Source of the DNA: Bryobacterales bacterium
GTDB lineage: Bacteria; Acidobacteriota; Terriglobia; Bryobacterales; Bryobacteraceae
Direction: 5' to 3'
Assembly: GCA_016789785.1 (NCBI GenBank)
Contig: JAEUQE010000047.1
Coordinates: 1 to 44,185 of the forward strand
DNA: 44,185 bases
The translations under genes were made by a program, and so were the position numbers. Below are positions 31,732 through 39,658 of this stretch, piece by piece (position 1 is the stretch's first letter; each line of letters begins with the position of its first letter). The notes beneath the pieces are model-generated. The model saw only the letters and a program-made list of their open reading frames with translations. It was not told the DNA's origin and did no database searches.

Positions 31732-32727
31732 TTGCCCAGAGCTAAAATCAGCGCGCTCGGTTGCTACGTGCCTCCGGGTGTGCTCACCAACTTCGACCTC
31801 GAGAGGATGGTGGAGACAACCAACGACTGGATTCTCGAACGCACAGGGATCTCGGAGCGTCACATCGCCGGCGATGGCATCGCTACATCCGACATGGCGG
31901 CCGAGGCGGCCAGACAGGTGCTGGCGAACCGCGGAGTTGAGGCGTCCTCCGTGGATGCCATCATTGTTTGCACGGTGACGCCCGACATGATGTTCCCCTC
32001 CACCGCTTGCCTGGTCCAGGACCGTATTGGCGCCAAGGGGGCCTGGGGCTTTGACCTCGTGGCTGCCTGTTCGGGATTCGTCTATGGGCTTACCACCGCG
32101 GCCCATCTGGTCGGATCAGGTTCCCATAAGCGTGTGATGGTGATCGGCGCCGATACAATGTCTCGCATCATTAACTACAAGGACCGGGCGACCTGTGTCC
32201 TGTTCGGTGATGGCGCCGGCGCCATGCTCGTGGAACCGCTGGAGGATGGCGAGGACACCGGCTTCATCGGGTTCATTAACGAAGTGGACGGTTCTGGTGG
32301 AGAGTATCTGAAGATGCCCGCGGGAGGCAGCCGTATGCCCGCCAGCCACGAGACCGTGGATGGGGACATGCACTTCGTTCATCAGGACGGCCAGCAGGTC
32401 TACCGCTATGCGGTTCGCAAGATGTATGAAACGTGCCGCGATCTGCTGGCCCGGCACAAGCTCAGCGTTCAGGACATCGCGATCATGATCCCGCATCAGG
32501 CCAACCGGCGGATCATCTGTGCCGTGGCGGATCGCCTGGGCGTCCCGGAGGATCGCATTCTGATCAACATCAACAAGTACGGCAACACGACCGCCGCCAC
32601 CATTCCTCTTGCCACCCGCGACGCGGTGGAGCAGGGGCGGATCAAGAAGGGCGACATCATCCTCTTCGCCGCCGTTGGTGCGGGATTCACCGTTGGCGTG
32701 AACCTCTGGCGCTGGTCCATCGACTAA
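31732..32727 (+). CDS. fabH: Beta-ketoacyl-ACP synthase III
   Basis: A 331-residue condensing enzyme starting fatty acid synthesis from acyl-CoA and malonyl-ACP. The catalytic triad is visible: Cys113 (AACSGFVYGL), His255 (MIPHQANRR) and Asn285 (NKYGNTTAAT). The N-terminus contains TTNDWILERTGISERH, typical of FabH. The start is TTG at 31732, supported by AGGAGA (31720-31725) six bases upstream; the next ATG lies far inside the domain. It is a lone gene here, without the other fab genes. Confidence 0.93.
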   Translation: MPRAKISALGCYVPPGVLTNFDLERMVETTNDWILERTGISERHIAGDGIATSDMAAEAARQVLANRGVEASSVDAIIVCTVTPDMMFPSTACLVQDRIGAKGAWGFDLVAACSGFVYGLTTAAHLVGSGSHKRVMVIGADTMSRIINYKDRATCVLFGDGAGAMLVEPLEDGEDTGFIGFINEVDGSGGEYLKMPAGGSRMPASHETVDGDMHFVHQDGQQVYRYAVRKMYETCRDLLARHKLSVQDIAIMIPHQANRRIICAVADRLGVPEDRILININKYGNTTAATIPLATRDAVEQGRIKKGDIILFAAVGAGFTVGVNLWRWSID

Positions 32728-32826
32728 CCAGAGACTAATGCGCCTGGCGCCCACGCCGATGCCACATACCCTGCGCCAGCCCCGTGTCACCTCCCGCGCG
32801 GGCAGGGTGGACCTGGCGCCGGTTCA

Positions 32827-33966
32827 CTACAGGCTTCCCTCGAGCAGCCACGCCGACTCGCGGCGCGACGGCAGGGTCCACAGCACCCGCCGGCGGTCGG
32901 GTGAGACGGCCGTTCCGGGTGTCAGCGAGGGACGCCACTCCGGCAGCCTGGCAAGGTGCCGCCGGGCCTTCGAATTCCAATCAAGGACATCGACAGGCGC
33001 GTCGTTACCCTGAAAATCATCAAGGAATGCGATCCCATTTGGGATCACGTTCCAGTGTCCTTTGCGCAAACGCGGAAGATTGGGAACACGGCGTGGCGAA
33101 GCCGCTGCCGGGCCTGCCGGGCTCATCTCCATCAGGAATGCTCCGTCATTCGGGAGAAACAGGAATGAGTCGCCCGCAGGCGAACTGAATCCATCGATTG
33201 CTGGAGGAGTGATCGCTGTTGTCTGATCCAGCGTAGGCCAGCGAGCCCGGTGGAAGCGGCGCCCGCCACCCTGGTCGGACAGAAAGTACACATAGTTTCC
33301 GTCGGGCGACCACGACGCGCGGCTCTGATTAGCTGCGGCAGCCAGGAGCGGGCGTCGAGCACCCGATTGCGTATCGAGGATCCAGATCTGCGTGTGGGGA
33401 TGCGAAGAGAACGTGAACGCCAAGTGCCGGTTGTCGGGACACCAGGCGAGCTCACTTGCCCGATGGGGGCACGACAGTCCAAGCCTGCGCGGCGGTTCGG
33501 ATCCAGTTTGAATCCAGATGCCGTACTCGTGGTTGGACAGCCCTGCCCACGCGATCGCGCCGTTGTCGTGACGGAAGGCTGCCCACTCCGCCTCGTCGGA
33601 TGGGCTTGCCACGGGACGCTGCCTGCTCACTTCCAGGACCGCCGGTATGTCGCGCACATACGTGATGAACCGGTCTTTCTGGTCGGTGAACCCAAGCAGC
33701 GAACGCCCTGCCGCCCGCGGGAAAACAGGCGTGAGCTCAGGTGGGGTGGCGATTGGAGTGGGCTCCGCCGCCGGATCGAGACACAGCTTCCACAGGCGAT
33801 AGGAATCCTTGTCCGCGGCGGCGAACACCACTTCGTTCGCCGGTGGCAGGAAGGTGAGTCCGTGAATGCGCGTGTGGAATTGCGTAAGCCGCCGGATAAA
33901 CTGGCCATTCTCGGACAAGAGGCACAGGTCGCCGTGGCCTTGTGTCTGGTAGCGGACGGTGACCAA
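32827..33966 (-). CDS. C-terminal PD40/TolB-like propeller of the kinase, split off by a frameshift
   Basis: About 380 residues of repeated beta-propeller blades (LAWCPDNRHLAFTFSSHPHT, ASWSPDGNYVYFLSDQGG, TAVSPDRRRVLWTLPSR). The frame continues upstream of 33966 with RRILSQPPPGFWGDLWTAAS then PDGRYLVT, which is natural propeller sequence, so 33966 (a TTG) is not a true start. This is the continuation of the kinase gene at 33737-35557, whose frame loses meaning after about 34087. Joined by a +1 shift the product would be about 900 residues. It is either a real frameshift mutation or a sequencing error. Confidence 0.8.
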   Translation of the reverse strand: MVTVRYQTQGHGDLCLLSENGQFIRRLTQFHTRIHGLTFLPPANEVVFAAADKDSYRLWKLCLDPAAEPTPIATPPELTPVFPRAAGRSLLGFTDQKDRFITYVRDIPAVLEVSRQRPVASPSDEAEWAAFRHDNGAIAWAGLSNHEYGIWIQTGSEPPRRLGLSCPHRASELAWCPDNRHLAFTFSSHPHTQIWILDTQSGARRPLLAAAANQSRASWSPDGNYVYFLSDQGGGRRFHRARWPTLDQTTAITPPAIDGFSSPAGDSFLFLPNDGAFLMEMSPAGPAAASPRRVPNLPRLRKGHWNVIPNGIAFLDDFQGNDAPVDVLDWNSKARRHLARLPEWRPSLTPGTAVSPDRRRVLWTLPSRRESAWLLEGSL

Positions 33967-35557
33967 ATAGCGGCCATCCGGGGAAGCCGCCGTCCACAGG
34001 TCGCCCCAAAACCCTGGAGGCGGCTGGGAGAGGATTCGTCTCCATGTTCGATGCGAGCGAGAAGCCGCAAACCGAAGGCGCGGAGCCGGGTGGACGCCGG
34101 GAGTAGATCAACCCCGAGGCGTCATGGTTCCACGCGACATAGACGTCGATGCGTGTTGCGATTTGGCGCGGCGTGCCGCCCGAAACCGGGACCGTGAATG
34201 CTGCCCAGCCCCGGTCCTGCGAACTGAGGAAAGCGATGGATCGGCCATCGGGCGACCAGACCGGGTTGGAGGGTTGGGCGACGCCGGCGGTCCGGCTGAC
34301 GATCAATTCTCGCGTTGAGTTGGCTCGGCGGTCCCAGATCAGGATGCGGGAGTAGCCCCGATGGCTGGTGCGATACACGATCTCATTGCCATCCGGAGAA
34401 GGGTAAGGATGCGCGCATTCGTCAGACGGCCCGGGAACTCGCAACAATCGCGGAGGAGCATCCCGGCGCAGATAGCTCACCCCAGCCGCCACAGGGAGAA
34501 CCGCACCAGCCAGCAGCAGAGTACGTCGATCCGGCCACGCAACCCGAACCTTCCAATCCAGATTCCGGAGCCGGTCGGCCAGATCTGCTGCCGAAGGACG
34601 GCGCGAAGGGATTTTGTCTAGACACAGACCGGCGATGGCTCGCACAGGTTGCGGAAGCAGCGACAGATCCGGGGAAAACTCGATTACCGCCCGCGCCGCA
34701 TCGAAGGGCGGCATGCCGGTGGTTTGGAGAGCCGGGCGGCGCGTCAGCAGCTCGTAGAGAATCAGCCCAAGTGAGTAGATGTCGGTGGCTGCCTGCACTG
34801 GAAGGCCGCGCGCCTGTTCGGGCGATGCATAACCCGGCGTCCAGTAAGTGGCTTGCGTGTGGGCTGACGGCGCGCAGGAGGAATCTGAGAGCTTGGCCAC
34901 ACCGAAGTCAAGTAACTTCGGAATGCCGTCGGCGGGGACCAGGATGTTGGCGGGCTTGAGATCGCGATGGATCACACCTCGAGAGTGTGCGTAGGCAACC
35001 GCCTCCGCGACGGCGGCAACCAGCCACACGGATGCAGCGGCGTCGAGCTGCCGGTTTGCCGCGTACTTCGTGATCGGCTCACCATCAATGAAGTCCTCAA
35101 TGAGGTAGGGCCGGCTGTCCTGCAGGACGCCACCGTCCATCAGACGTACGATGTTGGGGTGGTCCAGCGAAGCCAGTAACTGTCGTTCTTGCAGGAAGCG
35201 CCGGATGACATCGTCGCCGAACACACCGGCATGAAGGATCTTGATTGCCACTAGCTTTTCAAAATGCCCATCGGCGCGCTCGGCGAGAAACACCGAAGCC
35301 ATGCCGCCTGAGCCAAGCCGCTGTAGCAGACGGTAGGGGCCGATCGATTCGGGCACATCCGCGTCCCGCAGGAAAGACATCGCGTGCTCGATGGCGGGCG
35401 TATCGAGCGTATCATCCGAACCGTGATCGAGAAGGCTAAGCACCTCCTCGCGGACGCCGGCAGGCGAGCCAGCCAGGAGCCGGTCGCGTTCGGCGGATGA
35501 GAGTTCTCTCACTGTCAGGAAGAGGTCCTTCACCATCGGCCACTGTGCTGAGTCCAT
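33737..35557 (-). CDS. Ser/Thr protein kinase with TM segment and propeller (frameshifted)
   Basis: A transmembrane Hanks-type kinase. The kinase domain covers about residues 75-335: LGSGGMASVF (P-loop, 81-90), Lys106 (VAIKIL), Glu124, HRDLKPAN (197-204) and DFG (217-219), followed by YASPEQARG. A TM helix lies at about 346-363 (LLLAGAVLPVAAGVSYL), then extracytoplasmic PD40-type repeats (YPSPDGNEIVYRT, VWSPDGRSIAFLS). From about residue 491 (near 34087) the frame turns into low-quality sequence and the propeller goes on in the next frame (see 32827-33966). The kinase domain itself is intact. It starts 27 bp after the ECF sigma gene and probably phosphorylates that sigma factor or a partner, as in ECF-kinase pairs. 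Confidence 0.85.
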   Translation of the reverse strand: MDSAQWPMVKDLFLTVRELSSAERDRLLAGSPAGVREEVLSLLDHGSDDTLDTPAIEHAMSFLRDADVPESIGPYRLLQRLGSGGMASVFLAERADGHFEKLVAIKILHAGVFGDDVIRRFLQERQLLASLDHPNIVRLMDGGVLQDSRPYLIEDFIDGEPITKYAANRQLDAAASVWLVAAVAEAVAYAHSRGVIHRDLKPANILVPADGIPKLLDFGVAKLSDSSCAPSAHTQATYWTPGYASPEQARGLPVQAATDIYSLGLILYELLTRRPALQTTGMPPFDAARAVIEFSPDLSLLPQPVRAIAGLCLDKIPSRRPSAADLADRLRNLDWKVRVAWPDRRTLLLAGAVLPVAAGVSYLRRDAPPRLLRVPGPSDECAHPYPSPDGNEIVYRTSHRGYSRILIWDRRANSTRELIVSRTAGVAQPSNPVWSPDGRSIAFLSSQDRGWAAFTVPVSGGTPRQIATRIDVYVAWNHDASGLIYSRRPPGSAPSVCGFSLASNMETNPLPAASRVLGRPVDGGFPGWPLFGHRPLPDTRPRRPVPLVREWPVYPAAYAIPHAHSRTHLPATGERSGVRRRGQGFLSPVEAVSRSGGGAHSNRHPT

Positions 35558-35584
35558 CGCATCGTCTCCTTCGGATCGTGGGGG

Positions 35585-36139
35585 TTAATCCCCGGATTGG
35601 CATTCACGGGAGAGCCATGCCTTCGCGACGGCCCACTCGCGCTTGATGGTGGATTCGGAGGTGTTGAGCAGTTGAGCCACCTCGGGGGTGCTGAGGCCGG
35701 CAAAGAAGCGGAGATGTACGATCTGGGCCTGGCGCGGATCGAGAGCCCGCAGTTTCTCAATCGCACGGTCCAGGGCTTCTACGTCGAGCGGCGCCGGGGC
35801 GGCCGAGTGCACCTCCTGCATGCCCACTCGGCGCAAACCGGAGCCGTGCTTGAACGTAGTCCGGCGGCGGGATAGGTCGATGAGGATCCGGCGCATGATC
35901 TGGGCTGCGGCACCGTAGAAGTGAATGCGGTCGCGGAAGCGTTGCGACTGATTGTTCTGAAGTTTGAGGAAGACTTCGTGAACCAGTTCGGTTGGCTGAA
36001 GAGTAACGTTGTGCTCCGAGAGTAACTGCCGGAGGGCCATTTGCCGTAAGCGGTCATACACCAGTGGCATCAACAGATCGAGCGCTTCGCTGTTGCCGGT
36101 ACTCCATTCCTGGAGCAGTTGCGTGATCGGAGCGGGCAT
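35585..36139 (-). CDS. ECF sigma factor linked to a Ser/Thr kinase
   Basis: A 184-residue ECF-type sigma factor of the group often annotated Sig-70_X6. Region 2 is seen as LMPLVYDRLRQMALRQL with LTHEVFLKL-like LVHEVFLKLQ and HFYGAAAQIMRRILIDLSRR; region 4 as LDPRQAQIVHLRFFAGLSTP followed by EVAQLLNTSESTIKREWAVAKAWLSRE. No anti-sigma factor gene is adjacent; instead the kinase follows in the same operon, so phosphorylation is the likely control. ATG 36139 has a possible promoter 30-55 bp upstream. Confidence 0.88.
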   Translation of the reverse strand: MPAPITQLLQEWSTGNSEALDLLMPLVYDRLRQMALRQLLSEHNVTLQPTELVHEVFLKLQNNQSQRFRDRIHFYGAAAQIMRRILIDLSRRRTTFKHGSGLRRVGMQEVHSAAPAPLDVEALDRAIEKLRALDPRQAQIVHLRFFAGLSTPEVAQLLNTSESTIKREWAVAKAWLSRECQSGD

Positions 36140-36166
36140 GAGCGGGGCAGTATGCTCCCCTTGTGT

Positions 36167-36195
36167 TATTTACAGCATTGAGAATCCATTGACAA
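36167..36195 (-). promoter_or_regulatory. Possible promoter of the ECF-kinase operon
   Basis: On the minus strand TTGTCA (36195-36190), a 17-bp spacer and TAAATA (36172-36167) precede the sigma factor gene. The -35 box is good and the -10 weak. The leader would be about 20 nt. Confidence 0.4.
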
Positions 36196-36239
36196 GGCCT
36201 TGCGTCGCACCCGAAGTCTGGATCCAGGCGCGGTACATT

Positions 36240-36950
36240 TCAGCCCAGGTTGCGCTGGGAACGCATGCGCAGAGCCATCAGCGCGAGCGGTGCGGCCAGA
36301 AGGAACATGCTGGACGGCTCCGGAACGTCGCTTGAGAACTGTGCGAGCGAGCCTGGCGCGGTGGCGGTCTGATCGCCCGCGAGTTCAAGGTTCAGCCTCA
36401 GGAGGCCGTTGAAGAAAGCAAGGTCGGTTTGGGTGAACGAAGAGAACGCGGATATCGGTATCGCGAACGAAATACCTCTGAACTGCGCACCCGAGGGCAA
36501 CACGTCGGTCGAAAGCAGCCCTGCCTGGAGGTCGGAGAGAATCCCCTGGCTGCTTTCGAAAAGGTTCGTGGAACCGCTGGGGAGGACCGGCAGGCCACCG
36601 GAGGGATTCACAAAAGAGACCGTGGTCGGAACCGATCCAACGAAACTCAGCGATCCGGAATTGTAGCGAACGCCGGCATTCCAGGCATTGACTGTCGCTA
36701 GGATCTCGACGAATTGCCCGGGAGGCGCGATCAGATTGAACACCAGGTTGCCTGTGGCGGTGGACAAGTCCGGCATGTTTGGACCCGTAGCGACCAGGAA
36801 GTCGGTTTGAACGATTGTCCTGTCGGGGCCTGGGTAGTAAGCCGTAAACGAACTTGGTGCGCCCAGCGTGAGGTTCAGGATGACATCGGCGCTGGCGGGT
36901 GAGACGGCCAACAGGAGCGCGGCCGGCAGTAGAAAGCGCATTGCACGCAC
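36240..36950 (-). CDS. PEP-CTERM sorting domain protein
   Basis: A 236-residue exported protein. Signal peptide: MRFLLPAALLLAVSPASADV. The middle (about 20-205) is a beta-rich unknown domain. The C-terminus has the PEP-CTERM tripartite signal: VPEPSS, a hydrophobic helix (MFLLAAPLALMALRM) and a basic tail (RSQRNLG). PEP-CTERM proteins are processed by an exosortase (EpsH/XrtA) and are often linked to exopolysaccharide; no exosortase gene is in this window. GTG 36950 is chosen because AGGGAGA lies seven bases upstream; ATG 36941 is an alternative. The upstream neighbour encodes a glycosyltransferase. Confidence 0.85.
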   Translation of the reverse strand: MRAMRFLLPAALLLAVSPASADVILNLTLGAPSSFTAYYPGPDRTIVQTDFLVATGPNMPDLSTATGNLVFNLIAPPGQFVEILATVNAWNAGVRYNSGSLSFVGSVPTTVSFVNPSGGLPVLPSGSTNLFESSQGILSDLQAGLLSTDVLPSGAQFRGISFAIPISAFSSFTQTDLAFFNGLLRLNLELAGDQTATAPGSLAQFSSDVPEPSSMFLLAAPLALMALRMRSQRNLG

Positions 36951-37053
36951 GGTTTGTTCTCCCTGTATTGAGGATTGGGCTTGCCCCATCAAGCGAAGGC
37001 TGCCCTTGTAAGCCGGTAGTGGCGAGAAAACGGGGAGAACCGGGTCAAGAAAC

Positions 37054-38433
37054 TTATGGCAGCCGGACTGGCTTGGGGTCCGTCTCGCAGTCTGGCAGTG
37101 TTCGGGCGGCGTAGTAGTCGACCTGATAGCGGAACGCGCGGCGCGGGTTGTCCAGGCAAACCTCCGCATCGCGTCCAGCCAGCCTGAGCCATGCTCCGCG
37201 GGCAGACGCTTTCTCGTCGAGTGCCGGATACGCCACGGTCTGCAGGTACACGATCCCGCCGGCAATCAGTGCGACCATCGCGGCTACGGCGCCAGTTCTG
37301 CCCCGCCACCTTGCAGCCAGCAGGATCAATCCTGCGAATAGCGGCATCAGAATCGCATAGCCGAATGGTGGTGATGTCCGCAAGATGCTGTGATCCACGG
37401 CATCCGGGAGAATCGCCGCAGCCGTTGGCACCAGCGCCATCATCGCGCCCGTCGCGGCGAGCCACGGTGTCGCACGCTGCGCTTGAGCGAGCCCGACTCC
37501 CGCCAACGCACAGATAGCGGGCAGCAGGGGCAGCAGATAGCCCGGCAGCTTGTTGACTGACATGGAAAAAAACAGGAAGCCGAAGCCTGCCCACGCATAC
37601 AAGAAACGCTCCGTAATTCCTGAAGGCCGCCTCAGCAACGCCAGCACGAAGGTCCATGGGAACAACCCACCGAACAGCACCGGGACGTAGAACCAGAATG
37701 GTTGAACATGCTGCAACGAAGAAGAAATGAAACGCTCGAAGTGGTGCCGGACGATGAACTCGTCCCAGAATGCCTGGCCGTTTCGCGCGTAACAGAGCAC
37801 ATACCAGGGTGCGGCGGTAGCCAGTGCCGGGAGCAGCAGTTTCCAAAGGCCACCCAGCCGCCCCCACGCGAACCACAGCAGCGGAACAGCGAGCACCGCC
37901 GGCACCAGGCCTTTCGCCAGCACCGCGAGTCCGAAGCAGATGCCTGCCAGCGGCAGCCGCGATGTTTCACCGGTCTCGATCCACCGCAGACATAACAGCA
38001 TCCCAGCCGCGAAGGTGGCCGCCAAGGGTAAGTCGGTAACTCCGATGTGCGAATAAGCGAGCCAGCCGGCGCATGTGCCCAGCATGGCAGTGCTGTAGAG
38101 GGCGGCCTGGTTTTCGAACTGCTCACGCAGCAGCCGGTAGTAAGAGCCGAGGAAGAGCAGGGACAGCAGGGCTACCGGAAGCCGGGGTCCGGTGTCGTTG
38201 CCGAGACCCGCGCGAAACCCCAGTGAGGTCAGCCAGTAGAGCAAGGGAGGCTTCTCAAACCATGCCTCGCCCCACAGCTGGGGGGTGATCCAGTCGCCGG
38301 ACCAGGCCATCGCGCGGCCGATCCAGGCATACCGCGGCTCATCGGGTCCAAGAAGCCCGACGCCGCCGAGATTATTCAGGTAAAGGAGATAGGAGAGCAG
38401 CAGGAGCAGAACCAGCCGCGGAACGAACGGCAC
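37054..38433 (-). CDS. GT39/ArnT-like membrane glycosyltransferase
   Basis: A 459-residue polytopic membrane protein with about 10-12 hydrophobic segments. The N-terminal loop GPDEPRYAWIGRAMAWSGDW and EKPPLLYWL are the signatures of the GT39 (PMT/ArnT-like) family, which use polyprenyl-phosphate sugars as donors and glycosylate lipids or proteins. The Asp-Glu of DEPRYA is the likely catalytic and metal region. A periplasmic domain of about 90 residues forms the C-terminus (ARGAWLRLAGRDAEVCLDNP). Sugar and acceptor are unknown. It lies upstream of the PEP-CTERM gene with 100 bp between, so a shared role in surface glycan is possible but unproven. Confidence 0.85.
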   Translation of the reverse strand: MPFVPRLVLLLLLSYLLYLNNLGGVGLLGPDEPRYAWIGRAMAWSGDWITPQLWGEAWFEKPPLLYWLTSLGFRAGLGNDTGPRLPVALLSLLFLGSYYRLLREQFENQAALYSTAMLGTCAGWLAYSHIGVTDLPLAATFAAGMLLCLRWIETGETSRLPLAGICFGLAVLAKGLVPAVLAVPLLWFAWGRLGGLWKLLLPALATAAPWYVLCYARNGQAFWDEFIVRHHFERFISSSLQHVQPFWFYVPVLFGGLFPWTFVLALLRRPSGITERFLYAWAGFGFLFFSMSVNKLPGYLLPLLPAICALAGVGLAQAQRATPWLAATGAMMALVPTAAAILPDAVDHSILRTSPPFGYAILMPLFAGLILLAARWRGRTGAVAAMVALIAGGIVYLQTVAYPALDEKASARGAWLRLAGRDAEVCLDNPRRAFRYQVDYYAARTLPDCETDPKPVRLP

Positions 38434-38469
38434 AGTCTTTAGTATATCCGTTGCCTGTTCCCGGCCGGG

Positions 38470-39054
38470 TTAGCCTAAGAAGATTTCCGGGAGAGCCACG
38501 CGGCGGTAGATTTCGGTTAACGGAAGTTCGATATCGATGGCGGCGAGGCGCAGCACGCGCTGCTCTTCATCGAGCGTTTCGAACATCCAGCGGTCACCGG
38601 CGCGTTCCCAATGGTTCACGATCCGGATCTTCTGCTCGATGGTGATGTAGTGGCGCAGGCTTTCCATGCGCAGATACTCGCCGAGCTTCGGGCCGATGTC
38701 GAGATGGAGGGTGGAGTCTGAGACCACCTCGAAGATCACCACGGGGTTCATCAGCACGTCTTCGACTTCGTCGAAGAACCTCTGTTCGGCACACGCGATG
38801 GTGATATCCGGGTAAGAGAAGCCCCGCTTCTTGGTTACGCCGACCTTCATGTTGGAACCGTAAACCTGACAGTCCCTATCTCCAAGCCGGATTTGAGTGA
38901 ACTTGCTCAGGTTGCTGCAGATCACTTCGTGCGTGCGGGTTGCCCCGGACATCGCGATGATTTCACCGAGCCAATACTCGTGGCGCACTGTGGCCTTGCG
39001 CTCGGATTCCAGATACTGCTCGGGCGTGATCCTGGTTGGGAGTGGAGCCGCCAT
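38470..39054 (-). CDS. Uma2-family putative endonuclease, copy 2 of a tandem pair
   Basis: A 194-residue protein of the Uma2 (DUF820) family, a PD-(D/E)XK-type fold. Signatures: ITPEQYLESERKATVRHEYWLGEIIAMSGA at the N-terminus, FSYPDITIACAEQRF with the likely catalytic Asp, NPVVIFEVVSDST with the following Glu, and LRHYITIEQKIRIVNHWER. Uma2 proteins are very abundant in cyanobacteria and some Acidobacteria; function unproven. It starts 3 bp after the stop of a close paralogue at 39058-39636, and the two are probably co-transcribed. Confidence 0.82.
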   Translation of the reverse strand: MAAPLPTRITPEQYLESERKATVRHEYWLGEIIAMSGATRTHEVICSNLSKFTQIRLGDRDCQVYGSNMKVGVTKKRGFSYPDITIACAEQRFFDEVEDVLMNPVVIFEVVSDSTLHLDIGPKLGEYLRMESLRHYITIEQKIRIVNHWERAGDRWMFETLDEEQRVLRLAAIDIELPLTEIYRRVALPEIFLG

Positions 39055-39057
39055 GCG

Positions 39058-39636
39058 CTACTCGACCTCAGTGAGTGCGACGCGGCGGTAGATTTCGGTT
39101 AACGGAAGTTCGATATCGATGGCGGAGAGGCGCAGGACGTGCTGCTCTTCGTCGAGTGTTTCGAACACCCAGCGGTTGTCGACGCGTTCCCAATGGTTCA
39201 CAAACCGGATCTTCTGTTCGACGGTGACGTAGTGGCGCAGGCTCTCCAGACGCTGATACTCGCCGAGCTTCGGGCCGACGTCGAGATGGCGCGTGGAGTC
39301 GGACAGCACCTCGAAGACCACCACGGGGTTCATGAGCACATCCTGCACGTCGTCGTAGAAGTGCGGCTCTCCGCAAACGATAGTGACATCAGGGTGGGCG
39401 AAGCCTCGCTTCTTGGTCACGCCGACCTTCATGTTGGAACCCACCACCTGGCAGTCGCGTTCGCCTAGGCGATTCTGAGTGAACCTGCTGAGGTTGCTGC
39501 AGATCAATTCATGCGCGAAAGTCGCACCCGACATCGCGACGATTTCGCCGAGCCAATACTCGTGGCGCACCGTGGCCGTGCGCTCGAGTTCCAGATATTG
39601 CTCGGGCGTGATCCTGGTTGGGAGTGGAACCGCCAT
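39058..39636 (-). CDS. Uma2-family putative endonuclease, copy 1 of a tandem pair
   Basis: A 192-residue paralogue of the downstream gene; most positions are identical over the whole length (shared PLPTRITPEQYLE, RHEYWLGEI, NMKVGVTKKRGF, DIELPLTEIYRRVAL). The catalytic-type residues are kept: HPDVTIVCGEPHF and NPVVVFEVLSDST. ATG 39636 begins MAVPLPTRITPEQYLE, matching the other copy; a longer upstream reading would overlap the hydrolase gene. The pair is a recent tandem duplication. Confidence 0.82.
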   Translation of the reverse strand: MAVPLPTRITPEQYLELERTATVRHEYWLGEIVAMSGATFAHELICSNLSRFTQNRLGERDCQVVGSNMKVGVTKKRGFAHPDVTIVCGEPHFYDDVQDVLMNPVVVFEVLSDSTRHLDVGPKLGEYQRLESLRHYVTVEQKIRFVNHWERVDNRWVFETLDEEQHVLRLSAIDIELPLTEIYRRVALTEVE

Positions 39637-39658
39637 AACCACAGGATAGCGCCCGCGG

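Noticed and set aside
32827..33966. Propeller protein as an independent gene
   Set aside because: Its only start is TTG inside a propeller blade, while good propeller sequence extends upstream in the same frame to the kinase gene; a frameshift explains it better.
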